From positions 248,001 to 312,000 of the forward strand of contig CAYVCQ010000003.1 of the NCBI GenBank assembly GCA_964450405.1: a stretch of 64,000 nt of DNA. The letters run 5' to 3'. This stretch comes from WRGT01 sp964450405 (lineage in GTDB: Bacteria > Spirochaetota > UBA4802 > UBA5550). The notes below the pieces were generated by a model. That model saw only the letters and a list, made by a program, of their open reading frames with translations, searched no databases and had not been told where the DNA came from. Position 1 is the stretch's first letter, and each line of letters opens with the position of its first letter. Below, piece by piece: positions 35,584-45,167 of the stretch. Made by a program: the position numbers and the translations under genes.

Positions 35584-36516
35584 TTACTGCGTATAATATC
35601 CGAATATAAAAGGAATAAGTATAAACTCCCCCTTAATATCTTCAGGAACTTTACCGAAAGTTTTAGATAACCGTATAGCATCAAGACATGATTCATCAAG
35701 AGGACTGTTTCCATAGGAATCGATAATCTCTACTTTCTGTATATCTCCATTTCGATTCATAAGAAAATATAATTTAACAAGCTGTGGGGGAATAGCCATT
35801 ATTCTTACACTTCCCGGAGTGTAACTTCCTGTAGCAGCATTATATCCCCCGAGCGATGCATTTGCAAGTAACGGCGGATACCAGTTTGATGCTATTCTAT
35901 CTTTCATACTTTTAAAATATGCAAAGTTTTTAAATTTAGCGGTATTGAAAGAGAACATTCCGCTGTTACTGTAATAGATTGCATTTTTAAGAGTGACGCT
36001 GTTTTTATCAGGTATAGCCACATCATTAAACATGCCGTCACTACCCGAAGTTGCCTTGCTTCCGCTTTTATACATTCTTAAAACAATTTCAGAATCATTA
36101 TTTGAAACACGTGATTTTTCTCCAGATGATGAACTTTCAGATCCGGAGTTCTGTTGTTTTGACCCCTTCCTCAGTTTAAATTCAAGCGAATTATTAAGCC
36201 ACCGGTCACCATGTTCCCTGGTGATAAAACCTTTAGCGGTAGAATCCCTATCTGATAGCAGTGTCTGATTATTAATATCTCTTTTATCATCCTGGTTTGC
36301 ATTTACAATTATATCTCTACCTGAAAAAAGAGAATTATCTTTTTTTTCTCTATTCAGATATGAAGACAATCCAGTGGAGTCCGGAAGAAAAAACGAAGTC
36401 ATAAAAACTATATGCAGAAAAAATGATATTATCAGCAGCAGGGATAAATTAATTTTATATCTTTCAGTCACAATAATCAGCTCATAATTTTCTATTATTT
36501 TAAGAAGATCACTCAT
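35584..36516 (-). CDS. TonB-like energy transducer protein
   Basis: 310 aa. One membrane helix near residues 25-45 (LSLLLIISFFLHIVFMTSFFL) follows a short cytoplasmic N terminus. A low-complexity, Ser/Asn-rich linker spans the periplasm. The last 120 residues look like a TonB C-terminal domain (MKDRIASNWYPP, VKLYFLMNRNGDIQKVEIIDSYGNSPLDESCLDAIRLS). The linker is not proline-rich as in classical TonB. No exbB/exbD or TonB receptor is nearby, so the partner is unknown. Confidence 0.7.
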   Translation of the reverse strand: MSDLLKIIENYELIIVTERYKINLSLLLIISFFLHIVFMTSFFLPDSTGLSSYLNREKKDNSLFSGRDIIVNANQDDKRDINNQTLLSDRDSTAKGFITREHGDRWLNNSLEFKLRKGSKQQNSGSESSSSGEKSRVSNNDSEIVLRMYKSGSKATSGSDGMFNDVAIPDKNSVTLKNAIYYSNSGMFSFNTAKFKNFAYFKSMKDRIASNWYPPLLANASLGGYNAATGSYTPGSVRIMAIPPQLVKLYFLMNRNGDIQKVEIIDSYGNSPLDESCLDAIRLSKTFGKVPEDIKGEFILIPFIFGYYTQ

Positions 36517-36901
36517 AAAAAAAACTTACAAGCGATCTAAACCCAGGTAACATCTACAAAAGATCTCCAACTGCTATTCTTATTTCAATAATCATTATAT
36601 GCAATAAGATTTATGTATAAGTAATTAAAAATTGTTACAGTTAATAACATACATAATCATCCGTATTATGAATAAGTAAATTCGGCATCTACTTAAAAAA
36701 CATCAGGTAAATTGCATTTTCCCGGCAACCATGCAGGGGGGAAAGCATAATGCCGCGGAATTTTCAAGTACTCCGGAAATCAGCCTATCTTCCCAGCGAA
36801 CAGCAATTTAAGTTTAGTAATAGATTATTGTTATAATTTAAAAAAAAAGAGGGTGCAATATTAAATATACCGCACCCTCTTTTTTTTAATCCTGAATATA
36901 A
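36517..36901. other. Intergenic region between TonB-like and EF-G-like genes
   Basis: 385 nt without a gene. The left end, after the EF-G-like stop, is a terminator (36841-36887). The rest is AT-rich and shows no clear promoter or repeat to my eye. Confidence 0.5.
36841..36887 (-). terminator. Intrinsic terminator of the EF-G-like gene
   Basis: AAAAAAAAGAGGGTGC-N15-GCACCCTCTTTTTTTT, 16-bp stem ending in a T-run on either strand, 15 nt past the stop codon. Confidence 0.9.
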
Positions 36902-39013
36902 TTATTTATTAGCTTCTTCTTCAAGAAATTTCTTTCTTTCCTCGATTATTTTATCCGCGTCTCTGCCGGATATTGGATCATAATGAGAGAAATCCATTTC
37001 AAATGTTGCTTTTCCGCTGGTCATTGCTCTAAGGTCAGTGCTGTATCTCAGCATTTCAGCCTGAGGTACCTGTGCCTTAACTATCTGCATAGTGACCGAT
37101 GCATTTTCATTACTGTCCATCCCGAGAACACGCCCTCTTCTGCTTGTGATATCACTCATTATATCACCCATAAATTCTTTATCAGCCATAATTTTTACAT
37201 TCATAACCGGTTCAAGAATTTGCGGTCCAGCCTGTTCCATCGCCATTTTAAAAGCAGTTCGGGCGGCAATTTTAAATGCCATTTCCGATGAATCTACATC
37301 ATGATACGATCCGTAAAAAAGCTCAACCCAGACATCCTCAACATGAAACTTGGCAAGAACTCCCTCTTCCAGACCCTCTCTTAGACCCTTTTCAACACCC
37401 GGAATATACTGCCTTGGAACTACTCCTCCGACAATACTGTCAACAAACTCAAATCCTTTCCCTCTCTCAAGAGGCTTGATGCGAATATGGACTTCTCCAT
37501 ACTGACCATGTCCACCCGACTGCTTTTTGTGTTTATACTGTGCCTCAGCCTTCTTAGTAATAGTTTCCTTATATGCCACCCGTGGAATTTTAGTATGAAC
37601 ATCAAGCTTAAGCTTTTCTTTTAAATTTTTAAGGATGATATTAAGCTGCATCTCACCCATACCTGACAATACAGACTCAGAGGTGTTGGCATTAAATCCG
37701 TATTTTATAGTTGGATTTTCTTCAGCCATTTTGTTCAGGAACTGACCGATCTTATCCTCCTCTCCTCTTTTTGCAGCTTCAACAGCATATGAGAAAACAG
37801 GCTGCGGCAGCTGTATAATTGGCAGTACGACTGGAGTTTTAGGATCCGACAAAGTATCGAGAGTTGTAGTTTTATCAAGCTTAACGAGAACTCCAATATC
37901 CCCTGTAACTATTTTAGACATTTCAACCTGTTTATGTCCAACCATTGTGTAAATTTTCGCGATTCTTTCTTTAACATTTTTAGTAGTATTAAAAACCTCA
38001 GATTCCGGAGTCATAGTTCCCGCTATAACTTTCACATAGTTGAATCTTCCGGCGTACTGATCTATTGCGGTTTTCCAAACTACAGCTTTTAGAGGCCCTG
38101 CCTCATCCATCTTGACTGTAACTTCTTTTTCAGGATGGAACTGCTCATGTCCTTTATATGACTTTCCAATTACCGGAGGAGGAGTATAGTTTTTGATTAC
38201 GCGTATAAGGTTTTTAATACCTTTAATCTTCAGTGAAGACCCGCAGATAACCGGAGTCAGTTTACCGGCTGTAAGTTGTACACGGATTCCATATCTGATC
38301 TCTTCTTCGGTTAATGTTTCACCTGCGAGAAATTTTTCTATAAGTTCATCCGTTCCTTCAGCTCCAAGTTCTATAAGATTGAGCCTTTCAAGTTCTGCAA
38401 GTTCTTTCAATTCATCAGGTATTTCACTGATAGTTACATCTCTGCCGTCACCCTTTGGTGTATATAACTTCATCTGTATAATATCTACAACACCTTTAAA
38501 AGTTTCGCCCTCTCCATTGGGGATACATAAAGAGGCTACCTTAACACCAAGACTGGTTTTAAGATTTTCAATTACTTTGTCGTAATTTGCTCTTTCTTTA
38601 TCCATTTTATTGACAAAAACAATTCTTGGAATATTATGTTCAACAAGATATCTCCAGGCTTTTTCTGTTTCAATCTGAACTCCATCAACTGAATCAACAA
38701 CAAGAATTGCTGTTTCAACAGTCTGAAGAGCGGCATGCGCCTCGCCGACAAAATCTGCGGTTCCCGGAGTATCTATTATATTAATTTTTACATCATCAAA
38801 TTCAACAAAAGCAAGAGATGTTTTTATTGAAATTTTCTTTTCCTTCTCATCATCTTCATAATCAGAGCATAATGTGCCGCTGTCAACATTACCCATTTTT
38901 TCAACCTGATTGCTTACAAACAGCATCGATTCAAGCAGTGTTGATTTACCTGTTCCACCATGTCCAATAATTGCTACGTTACGGATCTCACCAGTCTTAT
39001 ACTCTCTTAACAT
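36902..39013 (-). CDS. Elongation factor G-like GTPase (EF-G2 type)
   Basis: 703 aa with all five EF-G domains. GTPase motifs: G1 GHGGTGKST instead of GHIDAGKTT, G3 DTPGTADF, G4 NKMD. The changed G1 and the DTPGTADFVGEA block are typical of the EF-G-like paralogue group (mycobacterial EF-G2-like), not the main translocase. A canonical fusA should be elsewhere. It is a single-gene unit with AGGAGG before the start and a strong terminator. Its precise job in translation or ribosome rescue is not known from the sequence. Confidence 0.85.
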   Translation of the reverse strand: MLREYKTGEIRNVAIIGHGGTGKSTLLESMLFVSNQVEKMGNVDSGTLCSDYEDDEKEKKISIKTSLAFVEFDDVKINIIDTPGTADFVGEAHAALQTVETAILVVDSVDGVQIETEKAWRYLVEHNIPRIVFVNKMDKERANYDKVIENLKTSLGVKVASLCIPNGEGETFKGVVDIIQMKLYTPKGDGRDVTISEIPDELKELAELERLNLIELGAEGTDELIEKFLAGETLTEEEIRYGIRVQLTAGKLTPVICGSSLKIKGIKNLIRVIKNYTPPPVIGKSYKGHEQFHPEKEVTVKMDEAGPLKAVVWKTAIDQYAGRFNYVKVIAGTMTPESEVFNTTKNVKERIAKIYTMVGHKQVEMSKIVTGDIGVLVKLDKTTTLDTLSDPKTPVVLPIIQLPQPVFSYAVEAAKRGEEDKIGQFLNKMAEENPTIKYGFNANTSESVLSGMGEMQLNIILKNLKEKLKLDVHTKIPRVAYKETITKKAEAQYKHKKQSGGHGQYGEVHIRIKPLERGKGFEFVDSIVGGVVPRQYIPGVEKGLREGLEEGVLAKFHVEDVWVELFYGSYHDVDSSEMAFKIAARTAFKMAMEQAGPQILEPVMNVKIMADKEFMGDIMSDITSRRGRVLGMDSNENASVTMQIVKAQVPQAEMLRYSTDLRAMTSGKATFEMDFSHYDPISGRDADKIIEERKKFLEEEANK

Positions 39014-39555
39014 TTAAGAACCTCCTGTGTTATCTCATCCATTGTATTGTTTGTAATGAAACTATTATTTACACCAGAAATAAAACGGTCTCTGCAGAAA
39101 AACACTTTTTAACTAACGCAAAAATTGCGGACTAAAAATATTATCAGATCAAGCCGGTTTATTTATGCTATATTGTTCCAGACTAAAATAGATTGAAAAT
39201 TTGTTAAAAAACAACGCCAGATTCTTTTTAAAAAAATACCCCTTTCGAAAGTCATAATCAATTACTCAAAACAGCCTCCGCACTCCCGGAGGGAGCAGTT
39301 GATACGAAGGTCTACGCAACCATCAGTTTTTGACTTTTACTTTTAAAATTTTAAAATCGATGAAAAGATTGACAATACTTACATAGAATTTATAAGGAAG
39401 CTTTTTTTTTGTAAAGCCTTTTATTTAGTCGGATAGATAATGTAGCAGATTTTAAAATGTTTTAAAATATTCATTCCACATCCCTCAAACCCTCCCGCCT
39501 CTTTTTTTAAGAGAGAGAGGAATCGAGGGTGTGATCAAAACCAATTTATGTAAAA
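39014..39555. other. Intergenic region between lnt and EF-G-like genes
   Basis: 542 nt without a gene. Features: a GCACTCCCGGAGGGAGC palindrome near 39279-39295; a plus-strand promoter-like pair TTGACA (39369) - 16 nt - TATAAG (39391) with no gene after it, followed at once by a short GCTTT...AAAGC hairpin with T-run; and inverted arms CACATCCCTC / GAGGGTGTGA (39477-39534), 20 nt beyond the lnt stop, possibly its terminator. Confidence 0.45.
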
Positions 39556-41172
39556 TTATACTTTTGCTCTTTTAGTCTGCAGATAATTGTAGGCAAGCTT
39601 TGATAATATAGTCACAATAAAGAGCATCGCAGCATAAAGCACAAGATCTCCATAAGCCGAGTAGAATGTTTTAATGTTCTTTGATGTATCTATTTCACCA
39701 TTCATAAATCCTTTTTTAAGAATCGGAATCGTTTTCACAACTCTTCCATTAGGATCGATAATTGAAGTAACTCCGGTATTCCCCGCTCTTACCATCCATA
39801 TACCATTTTCCACAGCACGGAATACTGAAGCAGAATAATGCTGATAGTGCCCGTTATATGCATCTGTCCAGCCATCATTTGTGATAGTGACCATAAAATC
39901 AGCGCCCATTCTTCTATAGTCCCTGCAGAATCTAAAAAAAACACCCTCATAGCATATAAGAGAACCGAACTTTAAACCATCAATTTTGAATAATTCCTGA
40001 TGTTTCCCTGGAACAAAATCCGACCCCCCGAAACTCTCGACAAGACGTTTTATTGGAACAAGCCACTTGTCATATGGAAACCATTCTCCAAATGGAACCA
40101 ATATCATTTTAGGATAAGACTGAACGACTTCTCCGGCACCGCTTATAAGCACAGCGTTATTTTGAGGATAATACCTTAGAGAATCCGTATTTTTTTTAAC
40201 AACAATCCCGATCTCACCTGTCAGGAGAGGTTTACCGGTTTCTTTAACAAAGCTTAAAAGCTGCTCATCAAATCCGTCCTTATCTCCTGTCATTGCTCTG
40301 AACGAAATAAGTTCAAGAGTAGCCGACTCTGACCATATAATAAAATCCGGATTTTCGCGGAGAGATTCCTTTGTATAACGTATAAGCTCAGAGAGGTAAA
40401 AATATCTATTTGCAGACCAGTTATCCCATGGAGATATACATGACTGAACCAGCGCCACTTTTAAGACTTTACCTTCGGCTTCCTGAGATTTATTGGAGAG
40501 TCGGATAAAACCAGAAATTGAAATAATAACTATAAGCAGTGATATGCCCGCCAGTCTGGCGAAGTATGAATTTTTTAAAAAATCTTTAATTCCTGTAACG
40601 CCGTCTTTAAATGACTGCATATACTCCGATAGAATTATATTAAACATTATTATGATGAAATTCAAACCAAGAATTCCTGTTACGGAAGCCATCTGGATAA
40701 ACGGTGTAAAGGTATATTGAGAATATCCTATATATGTCCATGGAAATGCGAGAAAACCGATTGACTGAACATAATCAATTGTTATCCACACCGATGGATA
40801 AATAAAAATTTTATAACGTGGAAATTTCCGTGAGAGATACTCAGAAACAGTAATCTTTATTGCCAGGAATGCTGTAAGTGCAGGCATTAAAAATAAGAGA
40901 ACTACAAAATATCCTCCAGGGACTTTCGCACCGAAGTTTCCTATCCAGCCATAGGTCAAAAGGTTGCCGATAAGACCCGTAATAAATACTGCAAAAAAGA
41001 CATCTCTCATGGATTTACCCGAAACATAAGAAAAAAGAGGAACAAATGAAAACCAGGCGATAACCGGGAAAAACTTCAATAGAACTAAATCATATGAAGG
41101 AAATGAGAGAAATATTAAAAGGGCTGAGAAAACAAAATAGTAATCTTTTAAAAACAGTTTCAGTTTATTCAT
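39556..41172 (-). CDS. lnt: Apolipoprotein N-acyltransferase
   Basis: 538 aa from the ATG at 41172; a longer frame adds 23 unlikely residues. The N-terminal half has six or so membrane helices (LIFLSFPSYDLVLLKFFPVIAWFSFVPLF first). The C-terminal half is a nitrilase-fold domain with the Glu in IWSESATLE, the VPFGEWFPYD loop and the nucleophile Cys in GSLICYEGVFF. It adds the third acyl chain to lipoproteins, in line with an outer membrane and the lipoproteins found at 42992 and 46911. It ends with a further membrane helix. Confidence 0.9.
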   Translation of the reverse strand: MNKLKLFLKDYYFVFSALLIFLSFPSYDLVLLKFFPVIAWFSFVPLFSYVSGKSMRDVFFAVFITGLIGNLLTYGWIGNFGAKVPGGYFVVLLFLMPALTAFLAIKITVSEYLSRKFPRYKIFIYPSVWITIDYVQSIGFLAFPWTYIGYSQYTFTPFIQMASVTGILGLNFIIIMFNIILSEYMQSFKDGVTGIKDFLKNSYFARLAGISLLIVIISISGFIRLSNKSQEAEGKVLKVALVQSCISPWDNWSANRYFYLSELIRYTKESLRENPDFIIWSESATLELISFRAMTGDKDGFDEQLLSFVKETGKPLLTGEIGIVVKKNTDSLRYYPQNNAVLISGAGEVVQSYPKMILVPFGEWFPYDKWLVPIKRLVESFGGSDFVPGKHQELFKIDGLKFGSLICYEGVFFRFCRDYRRMGADFMVTITNDGWTDAYNGHYQHYSASVFRAVENGIWMVRAGNTGVTSIIDPNGRVVKTIPILKKGFMNGEIDTSKNIKTFYSAYGDLVLYAAMLFIVTILSKLAYNYLQTKRAKV

Positions 41173-41257
41173 TTTATATCCGGTAAAGTTTAATATTAAC
41201 TTAAAGACTGTCGGCATATCCGATTCTCCGCAGTCTTTCAAAAGTTGTATGAGTTAT

Positions 41258-42244
41258 TTAAATCCAGAATTTAATCTTTCTGATAAGTTCAAACTTCTTA
41301 TCTGCTGCTGCGGCATATCCCACGGTTATTATGCTCGCTGCATTATGAAAATCAAGAGTTCCCGTTTGAAGCAGGTCCGGCTCTATCAGAACATTCGGTG
41401 TATGATACTTCAGCATATTCAGCGTGTTAACATATTCCATTATATCAATCGACTGAGAAAGAACCTCAAAGATACTGGGATGAAAATCTCTTTCTTTTTC
41501 ACGATTCAGCCACTGGTCTATACTTTTAAACCAGCCCGGGGAATTTTTTTTATTCTCTTTTACCGATACACCCTGCTTATCATCGGCATACTGAATATCT
41601 TCGTGAAAAATTTTTATTCCTATCTTTGCTGCACCCTTCTTGACATACTTTTTTATTTCTGAAACCTTAAGCCCGGGATGCAGATTAACAGCGATTACCA
41701 GCCCGGCACCCATCTCTTTTACCACATCAATAGGCAGCGGATTGGCAACACCGCCATCGAGCAGAAATGTATTTCCGTATGTAACAGGAACAAAAACTCC
41801 AGGTATAGATATACTGGCTCTTATAGCTTCAAGAACACTACCTTTTCTAAAGATAATTGCCTTCCCTGTATAATAATCTGTTGCCACAATGGCGAGAGGC
41901 TTAGACAGATTTTCAATTTTCGCATCAGCAGGTATATATTTTGTAAGAAAAGTTATAAAATTGTTTCCTTTTAAAAGACCTGACTTCGGAAGAGTTATAT
42001 CTGCAATTGACAAAAGCTCTTTTTTTGAAAATGAGAGCACATCATCTTTCAGCTTCCCTAAATTTCCGCAAAGATAAACTGCTCCAATCACTGCACCTAT
42101 ACTGGATCCGGAAATCATATCGATCGGTATCTTCATATTCTCCAGATATTCAATAACAGCAATATGTGACAGCCCCTTAGCTCCGCCGCTTCCAAGCGCT
42201 AACCCTACTTTTCGATTTCTTAAAAATTTAACAGGATTGACCAT
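41258..42244 (-). CDS. Patatin-like phospholipase (RssA/YchK family)
   Basis: 328 aa. Oxyanion loop GSGGAKGLSHI, nucleophile elbow GSSIG, and the catalytic Asp in DGGVANPLPIDVV, the complete Ser-Asp dyad of bacterial patatins. The last 110 residues continue beyond the core with charged sequence and no known motif. It is 85 nt upstream of lnt in the same direction. A soluble or membrane-attached lipid acyl hydrolase is likely; the substrate is unknown. Ribosome site AGAGGAG. Confidence 0.9.
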   Translation of the reverse strand: MVNPVKFLRNRKVGLALGSGGAKGLSHIAVIEYLENMKIPIDMISGSSIGAVIGAVYLCGNLGKLKDDVLSFSKKELLSIADITLPKSGLLKGNNFITFLTKYIPADAKIENLSKPLAIVATDYYTGKAIIFRKGSVLEAIRASISIPGVFVPVTYGNTFLLDGGVANPLPIDVVKEMGAGLVIAVNLHPGLKVSEIKKYVKKGAAKIGIKIFHEDIQYADDKQGVSVKENKKNSPGWFKSIDQWLNREKERDFHPSIFEVLSQSIDIMEYVNTLNMLKYHTPNVLIEPDLLQTGTLDFHNAASIITVGYAAAADKKFELIRKIKFWI

Positions 42245-42606
42245 ATATCTTCTCCTCTTATAATTGTGAAATTATTTAGTGATGTGGTCAATTAGTTTTC
42301 ACTTATTTAAAATAATTTTGTATATCAATAAATACATATTATTAAAAAAGCTCAAAATCAGTTAATTCTGTTTTCTCCACTACGAAGGCGCTGAGGAAAG
42401 CAATTTTATCACCTGCTTATAAGCAGTTATATATATGAAATTCTTTATTATTACCAGCTACACGATAGCACTTCAGTGTTAATCAACTATAAAAAAACTG
42501 CAATAAAGCGAACATGACAACTTAATGGAAAAATATTGTTTTAATTTTTATTTATTATTAAAAAATGTTGACACATATTGGTCCTGTATTTAGGTTGCTT
42601 ACAGAT
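42245..42606. other. Intergenic region upstream of the tRNA pair
   Basis: 362 nt without a gene, AT-rich. The right end carries a promoter for the tRNAs (42568-42596). Nothing else is recognisable. Confidence 0.5.
42568..42596 (+). promoter_or_regulatory. Promoter of the tRNA-Met pair
   Basis: TTGACA (42568-42573), 17-nt spacer, TAGGTT (42591-42596), about 10 nt before the first tRNA base. Confidence 0.6.
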
Positions 42607-42679
42607 CGCGCGGTGGAGCAGTTGGCAGCTCGTTGGGCTCATAACCCAAAGGTCGTAGGTTCAAGTCCTACCCGCGCTA
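42607..42679 (+). tRNA. Initiator tRNA-Met (CAT)
   Basis: 73 nt, no encoded CCA. Anticodon loop CTCATAA sits on a stem with three G-C pairs (GGG/CCC), the initiator hallmark. Position 1 is C facing T at position 72, an unpaired end as initiators require, although the usual partner is A. T-arm GTAGG-TTCAAGT-CCTAC is regular. Confidence 0.92.
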
Positions 42680-42690
42680 ATAAAAAACCC

Positions 42691-42764
42691 GGCGGGGTAG
42701 CTCAGTAGGTTAGAGCACACGGCTCATATCCGTGGTGTGGGGGGTTCGAGTCCCTCCCCCGCTA
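42691..42764 (+). tRNA. Elongator tRNA-Met (CAT)
   Basis: 74 nt, no encoded CCA. Acceptor GGCGGGG / CCCCGCT ends in a G-T pair; anticodon loop CTCATAT; T-arm GGGGG-TTCGAGT-CCCTC with a G-C-rich stem. The AGAGCAC...D-arm/anticodon-stem pattern is like elongator Met; tRNA-Ile2 (lysidine-modified CAT) is the alternative. Confidence 0.85.
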
Positions 42765-42770
42765 AGCAGA

Positions 42771-42800
42771 AAAAGGGCAATTTTTGATTGCCCTTTTTTA
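42771..42800 (+). terminator. Terminator of the tRNA pair
   Basis: AAAAGGGCAA-TTTTTGA-TTGCCCTTTTTTA: 10-bp stem followed by T-run, 7 nt after the second tRNA. Confidence 0.9.
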
Positions 42801-42991
42801 TTTTAACCTTTCGAGTTCACTCCTGATTATTCCACTACTCTCTCTCATCATACTATAAAACAAATCCGGCACTGCGAAAGAATCATAAAAATAAAATGAT
42901 TCCATTACATCATGAAAAAAATATGTTGCAATAAAAGTGATATATCAACATTATTCACAAAATTTCAAAATTATAGAACGGAGGAATTTGA

Positions 42992-43624
42992 ATGTTCGGT
43001 AAAATATTAAAAGCATCAATACTTGCAATTACATGCATAGCATTTGTTTCATGCAGCGGAGACTCAAGAAATCTCATAGGCGGCAGCATGGTTGATTCTC
43101 TGACCAATACAGCACTGAATACATCCGGATCAAATAAAGATAATTCAGGCAATGATAATTCAAACATTCAGGATAAAAGTTCAAAGAGCAAAAATAAATA
43201 CAGCGGTGGATCCACCGGTGACGATCACTTTATTGATAGTGATGTAATATTTATTTCTAAAGAGGCTTTCAAAGGAACCGGCTGGATTTATGTACAAACT
43301 GCAAAGGTAGTCACTCCTCCATCTGCAAAGACCAAAAATGAAGGGGAGTACATGATAATATCTTCAGGAGAACAGATCTGGACTAAATTCAGTTATAAAA
43401 CAAGAATTGCCACAGAAAAAGAACTTAAGATTGGCCTTATAATAATTGCGTTTGAAAGAGCTGATGGTGAAGTTTACTTTTCTCCGGAAGATAAATCACA
43501 AGCACTTGCATGGAACTGGTTTATGGCAAAGATAACAGACATGTCCGATAAACATAAAGGATATGTTACTGTTTCCGGTGGTTACAAAATCAATCTGGAA
43601 AATATTAGAGTAGCAGTTAAGTAA
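42992..43624 (+). CDS. Putative lipoprotein of unknown function
   Basis: 210 aa. Signal peptide MFGKILKASILAITCIAFVSC ends with a lipobox-like FVSC, so Cys21 is the likely lipidated residue. A Ser/Asn/Lys-rich linker (residues about 45-80) precedes a compact C-terminal domain of roughly 125 residues that I do not recognise. GGAGG before the start. Single gene with its own terminator. Confidence 0.75.
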   Translation: MFGKILKASILAITCIAFVSCSGDSRNLIGGSMVDSLTNTALNTSGSNKDNSGNDNSNIQDKSSKSKNKYSGGSTGDDHFIDSDVIFISKEAFKGTGWIYVQTAKVVTPPSAKTKNEGEYMIISSGEQIWTKFSYKTRIATEKELKIGLIIIAFERADGEVYFSPEDKSQALAWNWFMAKITDMSDKHKGYVTVSGGYKINLENIRVAVK

Positions 43625-43640
43625 TCATTAATTATAATTA

Positions 43641-43680
43641 ACTATAAAAAAGCTGCTCTACGGGGCAGCTTTTTTATAGT
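43641..43680 (+). terminator. Terminator after the lipoprotein gene
   Basis: ACTATAAAAAAGCTGC-TCTACGGG-GCAGCTTTTTTATAGT, perfect 16-bp stem containing the T-run. Confidence 0.9.
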
Positions 43681-43760
43681 GATAGCAGCTCATCGGAATT
43701 TTATTTGTTCAGACCCTAAAAAATAAGTTGAACTTTTTTAACAACTCAGTAAGTTTTCTT

Positions 43761-45101
43761 ATGCAAAAAATTATTCATTTATCTTTTATTGTTATTATTC
43801 TTCTATCCATGAGCTTATCCTCGCAAGCTGAAAAGACAGGAAAAACAGCTATCAAATACCCCATTATCGAAGCTCCATACAATTTCACAAATGACAGTTC
43901 CTTCCCTGGAATGAGTCAATCACTGTACATCACAGCTGACATATCAAAGGCTTCGCACCAGTTCATATATGACTTATTCTCTGATGACAGAAACTGCCTC
44001 CGTATTTTCACACTTGCGGTTTGGGATTATTTTTTATTTATACTCCCGGGCGGTCCGGCATGGGTACATGAGGAGTGGCACAGAGCGGTTATGGGACAGT
44101 ATGGAATTGAAAGCTTTAACGATGTTTATAATCTTGATATATTCGCAGAAACAATTGCCGTTAGCCATGTTAGAGATGAAGATCTTGCATATCTTAAAGA
44201 GCATCACAATCCCGACATGATAAGACTTTCCGAAGCTGGAAATGAAGCTGAAATAGAGCTTACAAGAGAATACCGCCGCGACTCTTTCTTTAACGGCAGA
44301 CCTTTACACTATGAACTTCTGCAGATGTGGGTTACACTTTTTAACTCATCATACTATGTAATAATGTGCGGTACAAAGGATGCCGACACCCTCACCGATG
44401 AATTAAATATAGAAGATGGAACATCTATTAAAAAACGTGATTTCACCGGTCTCGACTTCACCGCATGGATATACGATTTAAGCAGACCTGATGAATCCTA
44501 TGCCGCAAGAGGAATACACCCTTCGGGAACAGGGATTGACAGGTATATCAAGTATTCTGATCTTACAAGTAGAGAAAAAAAATATCTGAAAAAAACAGGA
44601 AAGCTTACACTTCTGAATTTTATATCACCTCAGCTTTTCGGTATTAAAGCATTTAATTTTGATGATACTTCAGGCAGTACTTCTCAATTTAATTTCATGA
44701 TGATTCACCATTTGACCTCATTCGGAAATGATATAATACTTTCTCTGCTTTATAAAAAAAATGATTTTAATCTGGAGACATCATTTCACTGCTTCAATAA
44801 TGAAAGCCATTACTTTCCAGGAATAGGAATTGCAATAAAAAGATATCCCTTAACAATATTTGAAAAAAAGATTTATACTGATTATAAAGCTGAATTATAT
44901 ATCCAGCCGGAAAATCAGAGGTTCAGAGAAAATGATGGAGAACTGGGAGGACTTGCGGGAACCGGTTTGTCCATACCTATTAGTGAAAAGAATATTGAGT
45001 TTTTTCTTGAATGTGACGCTAAAAGTAATGGATGGGTTGCAGGAAACCTATATTTAGGTAAAAGTATTCAGGCACGGAGCGGAATTATTTTTTATTTATA
45101 A
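43761..45101 (+). CDS. Secreted protein with HExxH motif, possible membrane-bound metalloprotease
   Basis: 446 aa from the ATG at 43761; a TTG at 43728 is possible but unlikely. A signal peptide (FIVIILLSMSLSSQA) is followed by a mature protein. The motif WVHEEWHRAVMGQYG contains HEEWH, the zinc-binding HExxH of gluzincin-like proteases, just after a hydrophobic stretch (FTLAVWDYFLFILPGG). The C-terminal third alternates hydrophobic residues and ends in a strand IIFYL, as in outer-membrane beta-barrel proteins. I do not recognise the family. A third zinc ligand cannot be named by eye. Confidence 0.6.
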   Translation: MQKIIHLSFIVIILLSMSLSSQAEKTGKTAIKYPIIEAPYNFTNDSSFPGMSQSLYITADISKASHQFIYDLFSDDRNCLRIFTLAVWDYFLFILPGGPAWVHEEWHRAVMGQYGIESFNDVYNLDIFAETIAVSHVRDEDLAYLKEHHNPDMIRLSEAGNEAEIELTREYRRDSFFNGRPLHYELLQMWVTLFNSSYYVIMCGTKDADTLTDELNIEDGTSIKKRDFTGLDFTAWIYDLSRPDESYAARGIHPSGTGIDRYIKYSDLTSREKKYLKKTGKLTLLNFISPQLFGIKAFNFDDTSGSTSQFNFMMIHHLTSFGNDIILSLLYKKNDFNLETSFHCFNNESHYFPGIGIAIKRYPLTIFEKKIYTDYKAELYIQPENQRFRENDGELGGLAGTGLSIPISEKNIEFFLECDAKSNGWVAGNLYLGKSIQARSGIIFYL

Positions 45102-45167
45102 TTTTATAACATTACACAGATGAAACTCTGCTCCTGAAACTTAGTTTAATATTCAGTTGTTGGAATA

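Noticed and set aside
36902..39013. Main elongation factor G (fusA)
   Set aside because: The G1 motif GHGGTGKST and DTPGTADF place it in the EF-G-like paralogue group, and no ribosomal protein genes flank it.
39369..39420. Orphan plus-strand promoter and hairpin as a small RNA gene
   Set aside because: The TTGACA/TATAAG pair is good, but the hairpin follows almost at once, leaving too short a transcript to call an RNA gene.
42691..42764. tRNA-Ile2 with CAT anticodon
   Set aside because: The D-arm and anticodon-stem pattern is closer to elongator Met; without a model run, Ile2 stays a minor alternative.
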